64,000 nucleotides of DNA from Nephrocerus scutellatus (GCA_947095585.1 OX352761.1:34377777-34441776); one strand, 5' to 3'. Positions 42,160 through 52,659 are shown, counted from the stretch's first letter. A program made the numbers and translations. The notes: generated by a model from the letters alone, not told the origin.

Positions 42160-42467
42160 AGGAGATACGGAAATGGGTAAATCTACAAAAATCCCGAGTT
42201 CGAAAATTTTTATGATTACTATACTTCCTTTTACTATGTATAAGTATAAGAATTACGCAAATCAATCAAGAATTATGGTTCATACAAAAATCCCATGGAA
42301 AATAGCATTTTCAGTTTAAGCCTAATTTTCCAATTTTCTGGGCAATTTTTTTCTGTTAAAACCTTATTTGGACTATTACGAACATTTTTAAAAAATGAGC
42401 TAAATTGGTTCAGCCGTTCTTAGGTGATGCTAACCAACGAACAGCATTTACTTTTAATTTATATAGA
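42160..42467 (-). mobile_element. Helitron family D, 5' end
   Basis: On the minus strand it begins TCTATATAAATTAAAAGTAA at 42467, preceded by A, followed by AATGCTGTTCGTTGG. It includes GCTGAACCAATTTAGCTCA and TTGCCCAGAAAATTGGAAAA. At its inner end, 42160-42235 repeats (as reverse complement) 53690-53765, including AAAAATCCCGAGTTCGAAAA. Non-coding. Confidence 0.5.
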
Positions 42468-42526
42468 TTTTGTCCTTTCTTGATCAGGATTGCGAGCTCC
42501 GAGGTATGCAAAGTTTGGTATAAATT

Positions 42527-42750
42527 AATATTTTGCGCGACAGACCTTTGTGGTCCTGGTCCTAGTTCCAAGCCTCCGACCATTTATGTTTTGCGTGTTA
42601 TATTTTTGATCAGGTGAAAAAGCAAACAGTCTAGAGCCGTATCCGAAAGGCGAATTTAGAATCCTTTTATGACAGTGAATACTCTCGGTCTTTGATATTT
42701 TTCTGGATTTCGAACCTCCCTTACAGTACTCCAACGCACGGCACCCACAT
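42527..42750 (-). mobile_element. tRNA-derived SINE, copy 3
   Basis: Minus-strand copy: AGGTTCGAAATCC (42705-42717) is the B box. The body and tail are GAGAGTATTCACTGTCATAA, ATACGGCTCTAGACTG, and ACCACAAAGGTCTGTCGCGC near 42530-42560. The A box is decayed. Confidence 0.55.
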
Positions 42751-42754
42751 TCAA

Positions 42755-43892
42755 AGTTTGATACTACTTCAAAATAGTCGATATTTGGAGCTAACTATAT
42801 ATTTGGTCTTACTCTGGTTTTTACAAGCCCAAATCATTTTCTCTGTATCCTAGGTCCTTTTTAACGATATTTCTGATTAACGTGTGTGTAATGGTGTAGA
42901 AGCGTGTAGTCCAGTTTGACTCCGCAGTGTATGTCAAAGCCTTACTATTGATAAATTAATTTACAAACGATAGAGATTTTGTGTCAATATTCTGGGCTGT
43001 TTTTTCTTTCTTTCTCTTTTCGAAGCAAAGCATAAGTTAAAGATTGGCAGCTGGGTTGCATACAGCTTACAGCATTTAAAAGCTGTACGATTCGCTCAGT
43101 CTATTAACGAAGGTGCCATTTGAATAACGAAAATATGGAATTTAATTTTATAAAGCATTTATGATTTATTCATATGTCATAGCTTAACTTTTAATCTGCA
43201 ATGAATATCTGCTTAATCGGAAGCTTACATCATGAATTAACTACGTTTGTAAAAAAGCATACACCATACACTTAAAGACATTGTCCTGTTAAAGCAAAGA
43301 ATTACATTGAGTGAAACTCATAAGCCCTGCCGTCCTGATGGAGGATACTTAAATTATCGTTAAAAATGATCAAAGAAAGAAAAAACCGAAGCAGGAAGAC
43401 CATTTCGCTTTTAATTAAAAGTAATAAAAACCCAAAATGCAAATGCTCAAAAACTCAAGTAGGAAAGAGAATGTTGGAAAAGAATAGAAAATAAAAAACA
43501 GGAAAAAGAGTCCTGGCAAAAAGGTGGAAGAAATCTGACTTGAATTGATCGCAATTCGCAATAGCCTTCGTCGTGCAAATGCATTCAAGTAGTTGAACTA
43601 CGAAAGAAAATGCAGATGGACGCAATGGAGAAACTTTAAACAATAGAGTAAAGATCTTATTCCACTGAAAAATTTAATCATAAAACTAATTCTATAGATA
43701 TTTGATTAAAAACGGTGCTCATTGGAATACAAAATGATGGTGAAAGCGCAAAGTTCGAAATGTTCTCCAAAGTGATATAGTTTCGTATTAACACAACTGA
43801 AAGGAAATGCCACGCGTCCAGAAAGAATTGTTTACACTTTTACATAATATGCAGGACATACACGCAACTGTAGCTTAAAGTTACAAATATGT
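42755..43892. other. no recognised gene
   Basis: No frame with a recognisable domain and no repeat end found. Confidence 0.35.
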
Positions 43893-43894
43893 AC

Positions 43895-43935
<41 letters not shown>

Positions 43936-43950
43936 TATACACACACACAC
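43893..43950. repeat. (TA)n and (AC)n microsatellite
   Basis: About 20 TA units, then TACATATATATAC and (CA)n. The 75-residue frame starting at 43889 is mostly this repeat. Confidence 0.8.
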
Positions 43951-43998
43951 CAATATGAATATCAATACTTACATAGAAAGTGCAGCGCTCGTAAAATG

Positions 43999-44279
43999 CT
44001 ACGTTGCTGCAGCTTCGGCTAAACTACTTGCAGGTCTTGATGATTTGGACGGACTTGGCGGTGTCCTACTTAAAGGTGGCGGTTCCGGTGTTGGCGGACG
44101 TATCGACGTGGTGTAAAGACTAGGCCAGTGCGAAGATAGGAATCCAGCTCCACCCAGGTATATTGCAGAATATGGCAAATACGTTGGAGGTCCATTTGCC
44201 ATCGCTGATGTGTAGTAATTTTGAATTTGAGGAGAATAAAAATGAGGCATTTTCAGCACAGTATTGAGATTTAGTATTG
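43999..44279 (-). CDS. candidate host coding exon, proline-rich C-terminus
   Basis: The minus strand has TTATTTTTGCAG (a splice acceptor ending at 44280), followed by a frame open to a TAG at 44001. It starts ILNLNTVLKMPHFYSPQIQN and continues YYTSAMANGPPTYLPYSAIY, LGGAGFLSSHWPSLYTT, SIRPPTPEPPPLSRTPPSPS and KSSRPASSLAEAAAT. The aromatic/proline-rich first half and the PPTPEPPP / TPPSPSKSS segment look like the disordered tail of a fly developmental regulator, and codon use looks constrained compared with the surrounding DNA. I cannot name the protein: no DNA-binding domain is in this exon. A strong donor, CTATGTAAGTAT, lies just past the stop (about 43983). The reading could therefore be alternative splicing or a 3' UTR intron, or this may be a chance frame. 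Upstream exons would lie beyond 44300 on the minus strand. Confidence 0.45.
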
Positions 44280-44284
44280 CTGCA

Positions 44285-45545
44285 AAAATAATTTATTACA
44301 AAATTATTAACGAATTGGAACAACAACAACAAATTATAATAAATAAACTATTTAATAATATTGTATACGAGTGTAAAGCCTAGACGTACATTTCGCGAAA
44401 GTAGGAAAAGAAACATGTAAAATTTTCGCACGTCGTCGGTAGAATCACCTTTGTCCTGTTGTGAGCATTTTCGTGCTTCCATTTCTGTGCTAATTTACGT
44501 GCACCGACTGATATCATAAATAGGGATCCTGCTCTCGGATATATGCGTACATAATTGTAAAAGTTTACTCCTGGCCTCGCTGCTTATAAAATTATTTTGT
44601 TCATACCTTTTTGATGAACTTTATGCCACCTAAACCTATAGATGGGCGGTCATCTACACATATAGGTGCGAGCATATAACTTTGCACGTGTATAGTGTAT
44701 ACATATTGTATATATTATGTTTTAAGGAGCGGACTGCAAGCTTTGACTGTCGGTCGATACATGGTTAGAAGGCTGTAGGAGCCATGCAAGAGCGCACGCA
44801 AAGGACGTTTGCAATCGTCAGCCGTTCTTCGCACATGATTGCACTCTAACAAGGAGTGGCTGTGGCTGACTTTAGTTCCCCTTGATATAATCGGCCGTAA
44901 ACCGAACAACTTCTTTTTATTACTTTCTGCAATATAAAGTCATAAAGCGAATTTTCTTCTTTTAATAAGAACTTGTTCCGAGTTGGCCCAAGCGTGCAAT
45001 AATGATGGTCTCTCTTCTGGCCAAGTATTGCCGGTTTATTCTACAATTTTACTGCCATTTTGAGACTAAGAACAAAACTCCGCAAGAGTTATGACTTGCA
45101 TTATGATATAAGGGTCCTGCTGCATTTAAACTTTTACGAGATTATTACAAATTACTTTACAAAATTTTTCTACGTTCACTGCCAGCATTACTAACTAGTG
45201 CACAAAAACAGATAGCGAACGAATCTGCAACACCATAATTACTTTTTAAGAATAGTTTTCTTTTCAAAAAATTGATTTTGAGTTTCATGAGCACGTTATA
45301 TTACATCAACACACAGAGACAAATTTTAAATGTTTACTTTTGATTTTTACTTGAGAAGTTATTTATCTCAAGAAATAAAACGATCCGTATAAATACAATA
45401 TATTTATACTTGCAGTGATTTTGAAACGTTGGTATTAAAAATATTCAGTGAACTAATCGGACTATTCCCTTCAAAGTAAGGTCAAAGTTAACGAGGCCAA
45501 TAACCTCTCCCGTAAAAAATTATTATTACAGAACCCAAAATCAAC
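44285..45545. other. no recognised gene
   Basis: If 43999-44279 is a real exon, this would be its upstream intron. No repeat termini or coding frames were recognised. Confidence 0.35.
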
Positions 45546-45549
45546 CTCG

Positions 45550-46838
45550 GATACACTGATAAACGACGACGACCACGGCAACGAAAACAGCTAAACAATT
45601 TAAGAATTTTCTCATGGAACGTACGCTCACTGTATAGAGCTCGAGCTGCACAGCAGCTGGCCGATACCCTGTCTAAATATAAGACTGACATAAAAGCAAG
45701 ATGCGGTGGACGGGGAATGGTGTCTTAAAAAATCAGAATATGACATATACATATTGCAGCTGTCATGCAAGACATCATGTGTTCGGGGTGGGGTTTCTAG
45801 TAAGCAAACGAATGAAACCCACCGTTATCTGCTTTAAAGCAATAAATGAACGGCTATACACCAGTATTCAGGCAGACATCATGTGCTCGGGGTGGGGTTT
45901 CTAGTAATCAAACGAATGAAACCCACCGTTATCGGCTTTAAAGCAATAAATGAACGGCTATACACCAGTATTCAGGCAGTACATTGGCACCCATAGCTTA
46001 CACGAGAACACTAATGACAATGGACAACGAGTCATAGAGATGGCAGCAGGCAATAATTTGGGCGTTGCGAGTACAAGGTTTGCGCGTAAAAATATCCACA
46101 AAGCCACCTGATGGAGTTACTCGCAACCAGATAGACCACGTGTTGATAGACCACCGCCGGCACAACCCGAGCCTTATGACGGTGGAACGTACCGAGGTGC
46201 CAACGTCAACTCGGACCACTATCTTGTTGGTATTGTGCTCCGAGCGCGGATTGCATCATCAAGAAAGACTGCATTCGCAAATCAGATTCGAGTCAACACG
46301 GCTGCCCTCCGCAGCGAAGAGACTAGAAACAACTACGGTCAAGCGATAGGACTCGCCCTAAATGCAGGGATAGTAAGCCCTGGGGCTGAGATGTCAGTCG
46401 TAAAAGAGAAATGGACACGCCTTAAAAATACTGTCATTAGTACTGCTGACTCCATCTTAGGCAGTAGTCGTAGAGATCGGAAGGACTGATTCGATGACGA
46501 ATGTAAGCTAGCGACTGAACATAAGAATGTTTCGTACCGAGCAATGCAACAATCTCATAGAACGCGGGCAGATGAATATAAGGAGCTCAGAAGATATGAA
46601 AAAACAGTTCACCGGCGAAAGAAGTTCTACCAAAGAGTCCGCGGTTTGATGCAATATACACCGCGTTGCACATACTGCAAGAACAAAGAGGGTAGTCCGA
46701 TCGCCGATCTTAAAGGCATCTTAGAGCAATGGGAAGAGCAATGTCATGAGTTGCTAAGTGGCCAGTTAACTGAGGATTGGAAGCTCCACCAATGACCGAA
46801 GATCATACTATGCTGCCGCCACCAAGCATAGACGAAGT
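45550..46838 (+). mobile_element. RTE family A, copy 4 (3' truncated)
   Basis: Starts further upstream than copy 1, with a KNRKQ-LNNLRIFSWNVRSL-like lead (45590-45635), then YRARAAQQLADTLSKYKTDI and MRWTGNGV (about 45700-45725). A 104-bp tandem duplication (45771-45978) is followed by the endonuclease end GVASTRFARKNIHKAT, RGANVNSDHYLVGIVLRARI (about 46190-46255), and the linker NNYGQAIGLALNAGIVSPGA, YKELRRYEKTVHRRKK and FYQRVRGLMQYTPRCTYCKN. It stops inside the RT start (DEV near 46835), where sequence of repeat family M takes over. It lacks all RT catalytic motifs. Confidence 0.75.
45771..45978 (+). repeat. 104-bp tandem duplication inside the LINE
   Basis: 45771-45874 and 45875-45978 are nearly identical (GACATCATGTGTTCGGGGTG versus GACATCATGTGCTCGGGGTG). 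The duplicated block lies in the endonuclease coding region and breaks it. Confidence 0.8.
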
Positions 46839-46856
46839 CATGTAAGGTCAAAAGTA

Positions 46857-47813
46857 GGGATGACCTGGGATAGTAGACTCAAAATTTGCTTATCTTTTAT
46901 TTTTAAAAAAAAGTAAGAAAGATATCAAAACGAATCAAATGCCTTTTTATAAAACATCTTTTTCGTTTTATAAAAAAAATTTGTCTTCTAAAATTAGCTA
47001 ATTTTAAGACCCTATTTTCTTAATTTTACACAACGACCTCAAATGAGTCAAGTAGCCCCAGAACCGGGGTAAGTTGGCTAATGGTATGGGGTCAGTTGGC
47101 TATATTCTTATTTTCACCTTTTTTATAATAAAACTATAAAAAAATAGAACAAATCAATTTTATTTGAAACAAAAACTAAAAATAAAGAGTTTCAAGTTCA
47201 AGAGACAGCTCAGCAATAGGGGTTGAAGGATGTTCCAACTTTTTCTGCTTAAATTTTTTAACATAGCTTTGCATGGTTTTGTAAGGAATCCCATGGTCAT
47301 GAGCAACAGATCGTATACTCTTTCCTTTTCCAACTATAAGCTGGCACGTACGCCCCACAACAGTTTGTTCGGTTGCGCCTCTTGCGGTTTTCCTAACATA
47401 TGTTCTCATTTTCACCTAAAAAAATGAGTCAACCTACCCCGATCGGCCTGTCGGCACTCAATGATTTTTTTTCGGTAGTAGGAAATAAAATCAACAAAAA
47501 GCTACCAGCTGTGATGATCACGAATATACACTCGCTCTCTATCCTAAAAAAAATTTGACTTAAACACAAAAACCGCTGCGAATATGAAAACGAAAAGAAA
47601 ACAAAAAAATTACTCACGAAGGCAAAAATCTGTTTTTTCGCAATAAATCTCGAACGACGTCTGACTCTGATGAAAGACAATGGGGGACTAAGCAGGTAGC
47701 TCGTAGCTGTGCTCGATGTAACAACAAGATCTAACATGAAAGAAATTGTTTTGTTTTGAAGTTATTGGCGATGAGGCTACTTGCCCATAGGGCCAACTAT
47801 CCCCGGTCTCCCC
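46857..47813. mobile_element. pogo/Tigger-like DNA transposon, non-autonomous (957 bp)
   Basis: The left end GGGATGACCTGGGATAGTAG and the reverse complement of the right end GGGGAGACCGGGGATAGTTG agree at 18 of 24 positions. Both sides carry TA (46855-46856 and 47814-47815). A second internal pair, ACCGGGGTAAGTTGGCTAAT at about 47064, repeats the right-end wording. The interior keeps only an N-terminal DNA-binding fragment on the minus strand. The flanks join into an uninterrupted sequence found at about 12090-12155, confirming the boundaries. Confidence 0.75.
47176..47415 (-). pseudogene. pogo/Tigger-like transposase N-terminal HTH fragment
   Basis: 79 residues starting MKMRTYVRKTARGATEQTVV, then GKSIRSVAHDHGIPYKTMQS and YVKKFKQKKLEHPS. 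RTYVRKT plus a helix-turn-helix with GIPYKTL is the usual start of insect pogo/CENP-B-like transposases (psq-type HTH). It recognises the terminal repeats in intact relatives. The DDE domain is missing, so the element could move only with help from another copy. The start ATG matches the family start. Confidence 0.65.
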
Positions 47814-48020
47814 TACGTTTTTGTTCATTTTACAAACTTTAATTTTTAACCCTGCTCCTGTTGACCTAATGCATAAAAATTATGGGATGGATGGGATGTG
47901 TAGAAAATTGAATCGGTTTTAATACTGCATTTGTCAAAAAAATTATCTGAATGAGTCAAAATAATCGCGTTTGAAAATAAAGTTTAATAATTTTTTTTTT
48001 TTAATTTGACGACCATTTTA
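47814..48020 (-). repeat. family M repeat, right part of the interrupted copy
   Basis: With 46839-46856 it forms one minus-strand copy of 12000-12155, split by the pogo-like element. Landmarks are TTTAACCCTGCTCCTGTTGA, TTAATACTGCATTTGTC and AATAATCGCGTTTGAAAAT. Confidence 0.7.
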
Positions 48021-48021
48021 T

Positions 48022-48855
48022 TTTCATCTAAATTCTCTAATCGCAGAAATTGATATGGGAGCCCCTCGATCCTGGGCCATTTTTTTTTTATTGTAGGAGA
48101 AAATCATCGAAACAGACATTTGACATCAGATGTTAAAATTGAAAATGCAGCACGCTCATACTCTGAGCAAATAAGAAACACGAACATTTATCTTGAGAAC
48201 TCTTTGACTGCTCTGAACTAATTTATGAAAACGCGAAATGACAGAATATTGCGAAAACTTGTTGTTCTATCTGTAAGTTGATATCGACAACAAAAAACGA
48301 CATCAATAAGAATACAATTCAGTAAATCAGTCAGTAAAAGATGAATTAAGCATAAAACATTTATGTCTCGTTTCATTTGCTGGGTTCATTTGTGCGTGAG
48401 CTAAGATTTCTCTCTCTCTCTCTACCACCAAAACCATGCAGCGCAGCCGACTGCGCAGCACACACCGCACACAGTCCATAAAGGGCGACGAATATCTGAT
48501 GCCAGTATAGGTATTTAAAAAATGTATAAGGGCCTTGCGGCCGAACCCGGGACCCGATCACTACCAAATTTTCGAAAAATTGTGTGTAAAATTTGAAGAA
48601 AATCGGGTAAAATTTTTAAAATTTTTGTATGGGAGCCCCCCGACCCTGCAGCCCGAGGGGCCTCAAAATTTAATAGAAAGTGTTGTCTCCGGAAATACAC
48701 ATGTGTGCCAATGTGTGTTCAATAAAATCGGGCTGTAGGAAGTGGGTTAAAAATTGATTGCAAGAATCCACCACAAATCCACAAACCCACAAGCCCACAA
48801 GCCCACAAACCCACAAACACACGGGCAAGTGAAGTTAATATAGAGAATTTAAAAA
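48022..48855 (-). mobile_element. HINE-like repeat, long subfamily, copy 1
   Basis: Plus-strand reading begins TCTAAATTCTCTAATCGCAG and ends AAGTGAAGTTAATATAGAGA at 48850. The interior holds a long segment of about 450 bp (48080-48520) that ordinary copies lack, with a (TC)n run at 48410-48422 and GCAGCGCAGCCGACTGCGCA. One usual module and a (CAAACCCA)n-like tract follow. A near-identical segment recurs at 63296-64000. Confidence 0.7.
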
Positions 48856-48859
48856 AATG

Positions 48860-49105
48860 TCGATTGTTTGACCTTAAAAATTTAATTTTCTTTCAAAAAA
48901 CGGCCAACAGAGATCTTGTAGTTAGAAATGTTCAAGAGTTACAGGGTGTGAACTGACGTAATGTCAAAAGTACGACGTCTCTTCGCATTAAAACGCTACG
49001 TACACCGCAGGGGGTGAAAATAGACCACATACGATTTTTTGCACGAAACTAACCAAACAATTATCGCTTTAATATTTGCCACCTTAACGAATACACCTTG
49101 AATCC
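48860..49105 (-). repeat. family M repeat, copy
   Basis: Reverse complement of 11656-11900: AGAAATGTTCAAGAGTTACA, TTAAAACGCTACGTACACCG, GAAAATAGACC, and TTTGCCACCTTAACGAATAC, then ACCTTGAA in place of ACCCTGTA. Confidence 0.6.
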
Positions 49106-49439
49106 GCTTCAATTCTTAGTTTACTCTTTTAAATTTTGGAGTCTTCTACCCCCGGAAAAAGTTTTTCATTTTATGCCTAGGGCCACTGACGGAATCTTTC
49201 GAATTTCTAAATCTTTTGAACTTCTACATCTTCTCTTTTTAAAAAGCTTTTATTAGCTCGCTATCGTGTATGTCTGTCTGTGCGGGTGGAATTTTTAAAT
49301 TAATTTTAAACTAACTTCCCATTGAGCTACACACTTGAAACTTTAAATATAGTTCAGTTTGCAATTTGTTTCAAATCAAAACGTACTACTACGCACAATA
49401 ACGTTTTAAATTAAAAATGTTTTTTTATTAGCTAACATG
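49106..49439. other. no recognised feature
   Basis: AT-rich spacer between a family M copy and a HINE-like copy. Contains a TGTATGTCTGTCTGTGCGGG stretch near 49267, which is faintly HINE-like only. Confidence 0.3.
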
Positions 49440-49830
49440 TTAAATTCTCTATATTAACTTCGCGTGCCCGTGTGTTTCTGGCTGGCTGGCTGTCTGGACA
49501 AATCGTGTGATCAATTTTTAACCCACTTCCTAATGCTCGATTTTATTCAAACTATGCACACATGTGTATCTCCGGTGACAGCACTTTCAATTAAAATTTG
49601 GAACCACTTGGGCCTCGGGGGTTCCTATTTACTACAAATATTTTAAAAAATGTACCCGATTTTCTTCAAAATTTGTACGCATGCGTATCTCCGATTGACA
49701 ACACTTTTTGTTGGAATTTGGAAGTAATCGGGCCCCGGGGTCGGGGGGCTCCCATGCAAATTTTATAAAAAATGTACCAGCTTTTACCAAATTTTATACA
49801 CATGTGTATCCCCTATGGACAAACCTTTTT
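49440..49830 (+). mobile_element. HINE-like repeat, 3' truncated
   Basis: Starts TTAAATTCTCTATATTAACT with the TCGCGTGCCCGTGTGT box and a short GGCTGGCTGGCTG run, then three modules (near 49560, 49685 and 49805). It breaks off in ACAAACCTTTTTGTAAAC, where family M sequence begins. Confidence 0.65.
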
Positions 49831-49834
49831 GTAA

Positions 49835-50117
49835 ACTTATTTTTTTATTTTTTTTTAATCTGTAATTGTTTTGAGAATTTTTTGATCTTAAAGATTTGAT
49901 TTTCTTTCAAAAAAGTAAAACAATGACCTTGTAGCTAGAAGCGTTCAAGAGTTTCCGAGTGTGAAGTGATGTAAGGTAAAAAGTACGTTTCTTCGTATTA
50001 AAACGTATACCATAGGGGTGAAAATAGACCTAATAGACCATCCTATACGATTTTTTTTAGTAATTAAACAAGGAATAACTCTTTAATTAATTGCCACGTA
50101 AATGCACCCTGTAAATG
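49835..50117 (-). repeat. family M repeat, copy ending CACCCTGTA
   Basis: Contains TGACCTTGTAGCTAGAAGCG, TCAAGAGTTTCCGAGTGTGA, TCGTATTAAAACGTATACCA and the terminal AATTGCCACGTAAATGCACC followed by CTGTA. Its outer end matches 11656 in reverse. Confidence 0.6.
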
Positions 50118-50119
50118 TT

Positions 50120-50778
50120 GATTAAATCAAATCGGTGCCGTTACTGTACCTTGCGGCAAACCGTTAAGATATTCTAATGTTTTTATCAGCGGTATTTTTT
50201 TTACACCGTAGAGTGGATTAATCCTCAGATATACACCAGGAATGATCGTATTTGACTGTGTTGAACGCAACTCAACTGAAGATAGCTAAATGGACAACTT
50301 TTCTGTAGATTAAAGTTGGTAACAGAACAAAAATATTTAAAATTTTGTGTAGATTTATTTTCACCAAAGTATTTAATGATATGGTTCATAACATATTTTT
50401 TATTTAAAAGTATGTTGGACATACCTACTTGGCATTTGATGTAAACAAGTTTTCAATTGGAATAAGCGTACGGCTTCTGAATGCCATCATTTGGCTTACT
50501 AGATATGCAAGGAACGTGCTTCAAATTTAAACAAACAACGTAATTATCGATTGAAATTGATTAGGCCTGAAAGCCCTGTCCCCGAATACCATGAAAGAAT
50601 CCGATTCACTTTTGCGCGCATTCTCGGTGGTGCGAAATTGAAATCATCCGATGTGGCTTACATGCATATACAGAAAATGTTATTATCGCAGTGCAGTGCA
50701 CTCGTACTGTTGGCTGTTTAAAAAACCGCAGACTGCTATGTTCGGTAGTTATTGACAGTCACATAATTTACACCTGCA
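50120..50778. other. no recognised gene
   Basis: Nothing coding recognised. A fused upstream frame of the mariner transposase extends back to 50691, but the family start is at 50895. Confidence 0.4.
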
Positions 50779-50780
50779 TA

Positions 50781-51736
50781 TATCGGGTGTTTCAACAGGT
50801 GCGCTTCAACTTTTCTCCGATAGGGACGGCGAACGACGCCATATTTTTTATTGTTCTTTTGTCATTTGGAAACTTCATTAGTATACATTTCATCATGGAA
50901 CGCTACACATGTGAACAGCGATTGCAAATCGTGCAAATTTTTTATCAAAATAATCGTTCTGTTGCCGCTACTTTAAGAGCATTACGGCCATCTTCAATCA
51001 TCTTCAGCGATGAGGCTCACTTTTGGCTAGAAGGATTTGTCAACAAGCAAAATATGCGTTACTGGGCAGAAAGCAACCCACACGTGATGCATGAGGCACC
51101 GTTGCATCCCGAAAAAGTCACTGTTTGGTGCGGATTACATGCCGGCGGCGTCATTGGGCCATATTTTTTCATCGACGATAACGATCGCCACGTTACTGTT
51201 AATGGAAATCGGTACCGCGATATGATAAACGATTTTTTTTGGCCGCAATTGAATGGAATGGACTTGGACGACATGTGGTTTCAGCAGGACGGGGCCATAT
51301 GCCACACAGCACACGATACAATCGCGTTATTGAAGACTAAGTTCGATGAGCGTGTTATTTCGCGAAATGGGCCCGTCCAGTGGCCGCCGCGCTCGTGTGA
51401 TTTGACACCTCTAGATTATTTTCTTTGGGGTTATGTGAAGTCATTGGTCTATGCCAATAAGTCGGCGACGTTGCAAGAGCTCAGAGCCAATATTGAACGT
51501 GAAATTGCTGGAATGTCGGCCGATTTATGCGAAAGAGTGGTCGAAAATTGGGTTCAAAGATTGGACTTCGTAAAACGTGCACGCTGTGGTCATGCAAAAG
51601 AAATCGAGTTTCATACTTAAATGTATCATATGTATATGTTCAAATTCGTTAATAAAAAAAAAGTTAGTTCAAAAGTCGAATAGTTTGTGTTTTATTAAAA
51701 AAAAAAGTTGAAGTGCTCTTATTGAAAAACCCTGTA
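50781..51736 (+). mobile_element. mariner element of the DD41D (rosa-like) type, internally deleted
   Basis: The left terminus TATCGGGTGTTTCAACAGGT (50781-50800), continuing GCGCTTCAAC, and the right terminus (reverse complement of about 51704-51736, AGGGTTTTTCAATAAGAGCA) agree at roughly 24 of 32 positions. TA lies on each side, as for mariner insertions. The body is one transposase frame with a central deletion and a short AT-rich 3' untranslated region. At about 955 bp it is shorter than full-length mariners, which are near 1.3 kb. Confidence 0.75.
50895..51620 (+). pseudogene. mariner transposase, DD41D catalytic domain, HTH region deleted
   Basis: Uninterrupted 241-codon frame from ATG at 50895, where the family motif MERYTCEQRLQIVQIFYQNN begins. 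After SVAATLRALRP the text jumps to SSIIFSDEAHFWLEG, so roughly 100 or more residues (the rest of the HTH region and the linker) are missing in frame. The catalytic core is intact: first D in FSDEAHF (about 51005-51025), second D in MWFQQDGAICHTA (about 51270-51310), third D in CDLTPLDYFLWG (about 51390-51430). I count 41 residues between the last two, which defines DD41D. The end is VKRARCGHAKEIEFHT. The enzyme normally cuts and pastes the element at its terminal repeats. This product lacks most of the DNA-binding part and is unlikely to be active. The start at 50691 is rejected because the extra N-terminus has no family match. Confidence 0.8.
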
Positions 51737-51761
51737 TAATGTTTAATATAATGTTTAATTA

Positions 51762-51807
51762 AGGCACCTGGCTGGTATATATATATATTTATAACCAACC
51801 AGGTGCC
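51762..51807. repeat. 15-bp-arm hairpin with TA loop
   Basis: AGGCACCTGGCTGGT (51762-51776) pairs with ACCAACCAGGTGCCT (51793-51807) at 14 of 15 positions around a (TA)n loop. It lies just past the right end of the mariner. Confidence 0.55.
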
Positions 51808-51809
51808 TG

Positions 51810-52199
51810 TTGCCAGATGTAACCAATCACTCTGGCAATTTATTTTATGGTGTGTCTAGCAAATCTCCATATATATATTACTACTATTTTATCACTAACA
51901 ATTTAGAAAAAAAAACATTCTTATTCATTTTAATTCTGAGAACTTTTTTTATTCAATGCTACATCTTCCAAAACTGTACGATGTACCGAAAGCCAGTAAT
52001 TTTCAGTACACAACGGAGTTATACCTATATCTTTTTGTAGATCTATATCGAAATCTACATACATATGTTCTTAGAATTATTTGGCCATAAAACATCAATA
52101 CGAACATTTATGCACATGTCGATGTATACATAAAAATGTTTACCCAAAACACGAAGTTTTTTACATTCGAATAATTTTAAGATTCCATGATAAGTTATT
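51810..52199. other. no recognised gene
   Basis: AT-rich. No domain and no repeat boundary recognised. Confidence 0.35.
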
Positions 52200-52312
52200 A
52201 CTTACGGACTTTGTCAGACATTTGCGAGAGGTAGGACCGTGAAAAATACTTATGGATTTTCTGGAATTCGAATCTCGACCCTCCTGCTTCAGCCGCGGCG
52301 CTCACATTTTAC
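52200..52312 (-). mobile_element. tRNA-derived SINE, copy 4 (head only)
   Basis: Minus strand: the AGATTCGAATTCC B box (52263-52275) is followed by AGAAAATCCATAAGTATTTT, CACGGTCCTACCTCTCGCAA and ATGTCTGACAAAGTC, all collinear with 28638-28520. The remaining body and tail are absent. Confidence 0.55.
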
Positions 52313-52317
52313 TTTTT

Positions 52318-52655
52318 ATATTCTCTATATTAACTTCGCGTGCCCGTGGCTGGCTGGCTGGCTGGTGGGCAGATTATTGTGATCAATTTTTAACACACTT
52401 CCTTAAGCTCGATTTTATTGAAATTTTGCACACATGTATATTTCCAAAGACAATACTTTCTATTACAATTTGATTGTAATCCGCGGGGTCATAGAAGCGC
52501 TGCTTGCTTTACGATTGGGGTTGTTTTGTTAATAGGTTGCAGTGCTTCGTATGTGTTTTTATATTTCAGCATTTATGGTGGAATTCAGAATACTTTTGGT
52601 TATTTGAGAATTTACATGAACAATTTTAATTTCAATGGGTTGTTTTTTACTTTAC
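52318..52655 (+). mobile_element. HINE-like repeat
   Basis: Starts TATTCTCTATATTAACTTCG, with the GCGTGCCCGTG box, (GGCT)n and one module (CACATGTATATTTCC). A non-module segment precedes the end TTGAGAATTTACATGAACAA, which continues TTTTAATTTCAATGGG. Confidence 0.65.
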
Positions 52656-52659
52656 TTGT

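Noticed and set aside
48373..48567. Frame with RERERNLSS, and a similar one at 63613-63837
   Set aside because: Both are translated (TC)n and HINE sequence, differ in frame between the two copies and are not conserved as protein.
50691..50894. Longer N-terminus for the mariner transposase
   Set aside because: It runs through the terminal inverted repeat and has no family similarity. The family start MERYT is at 50895.
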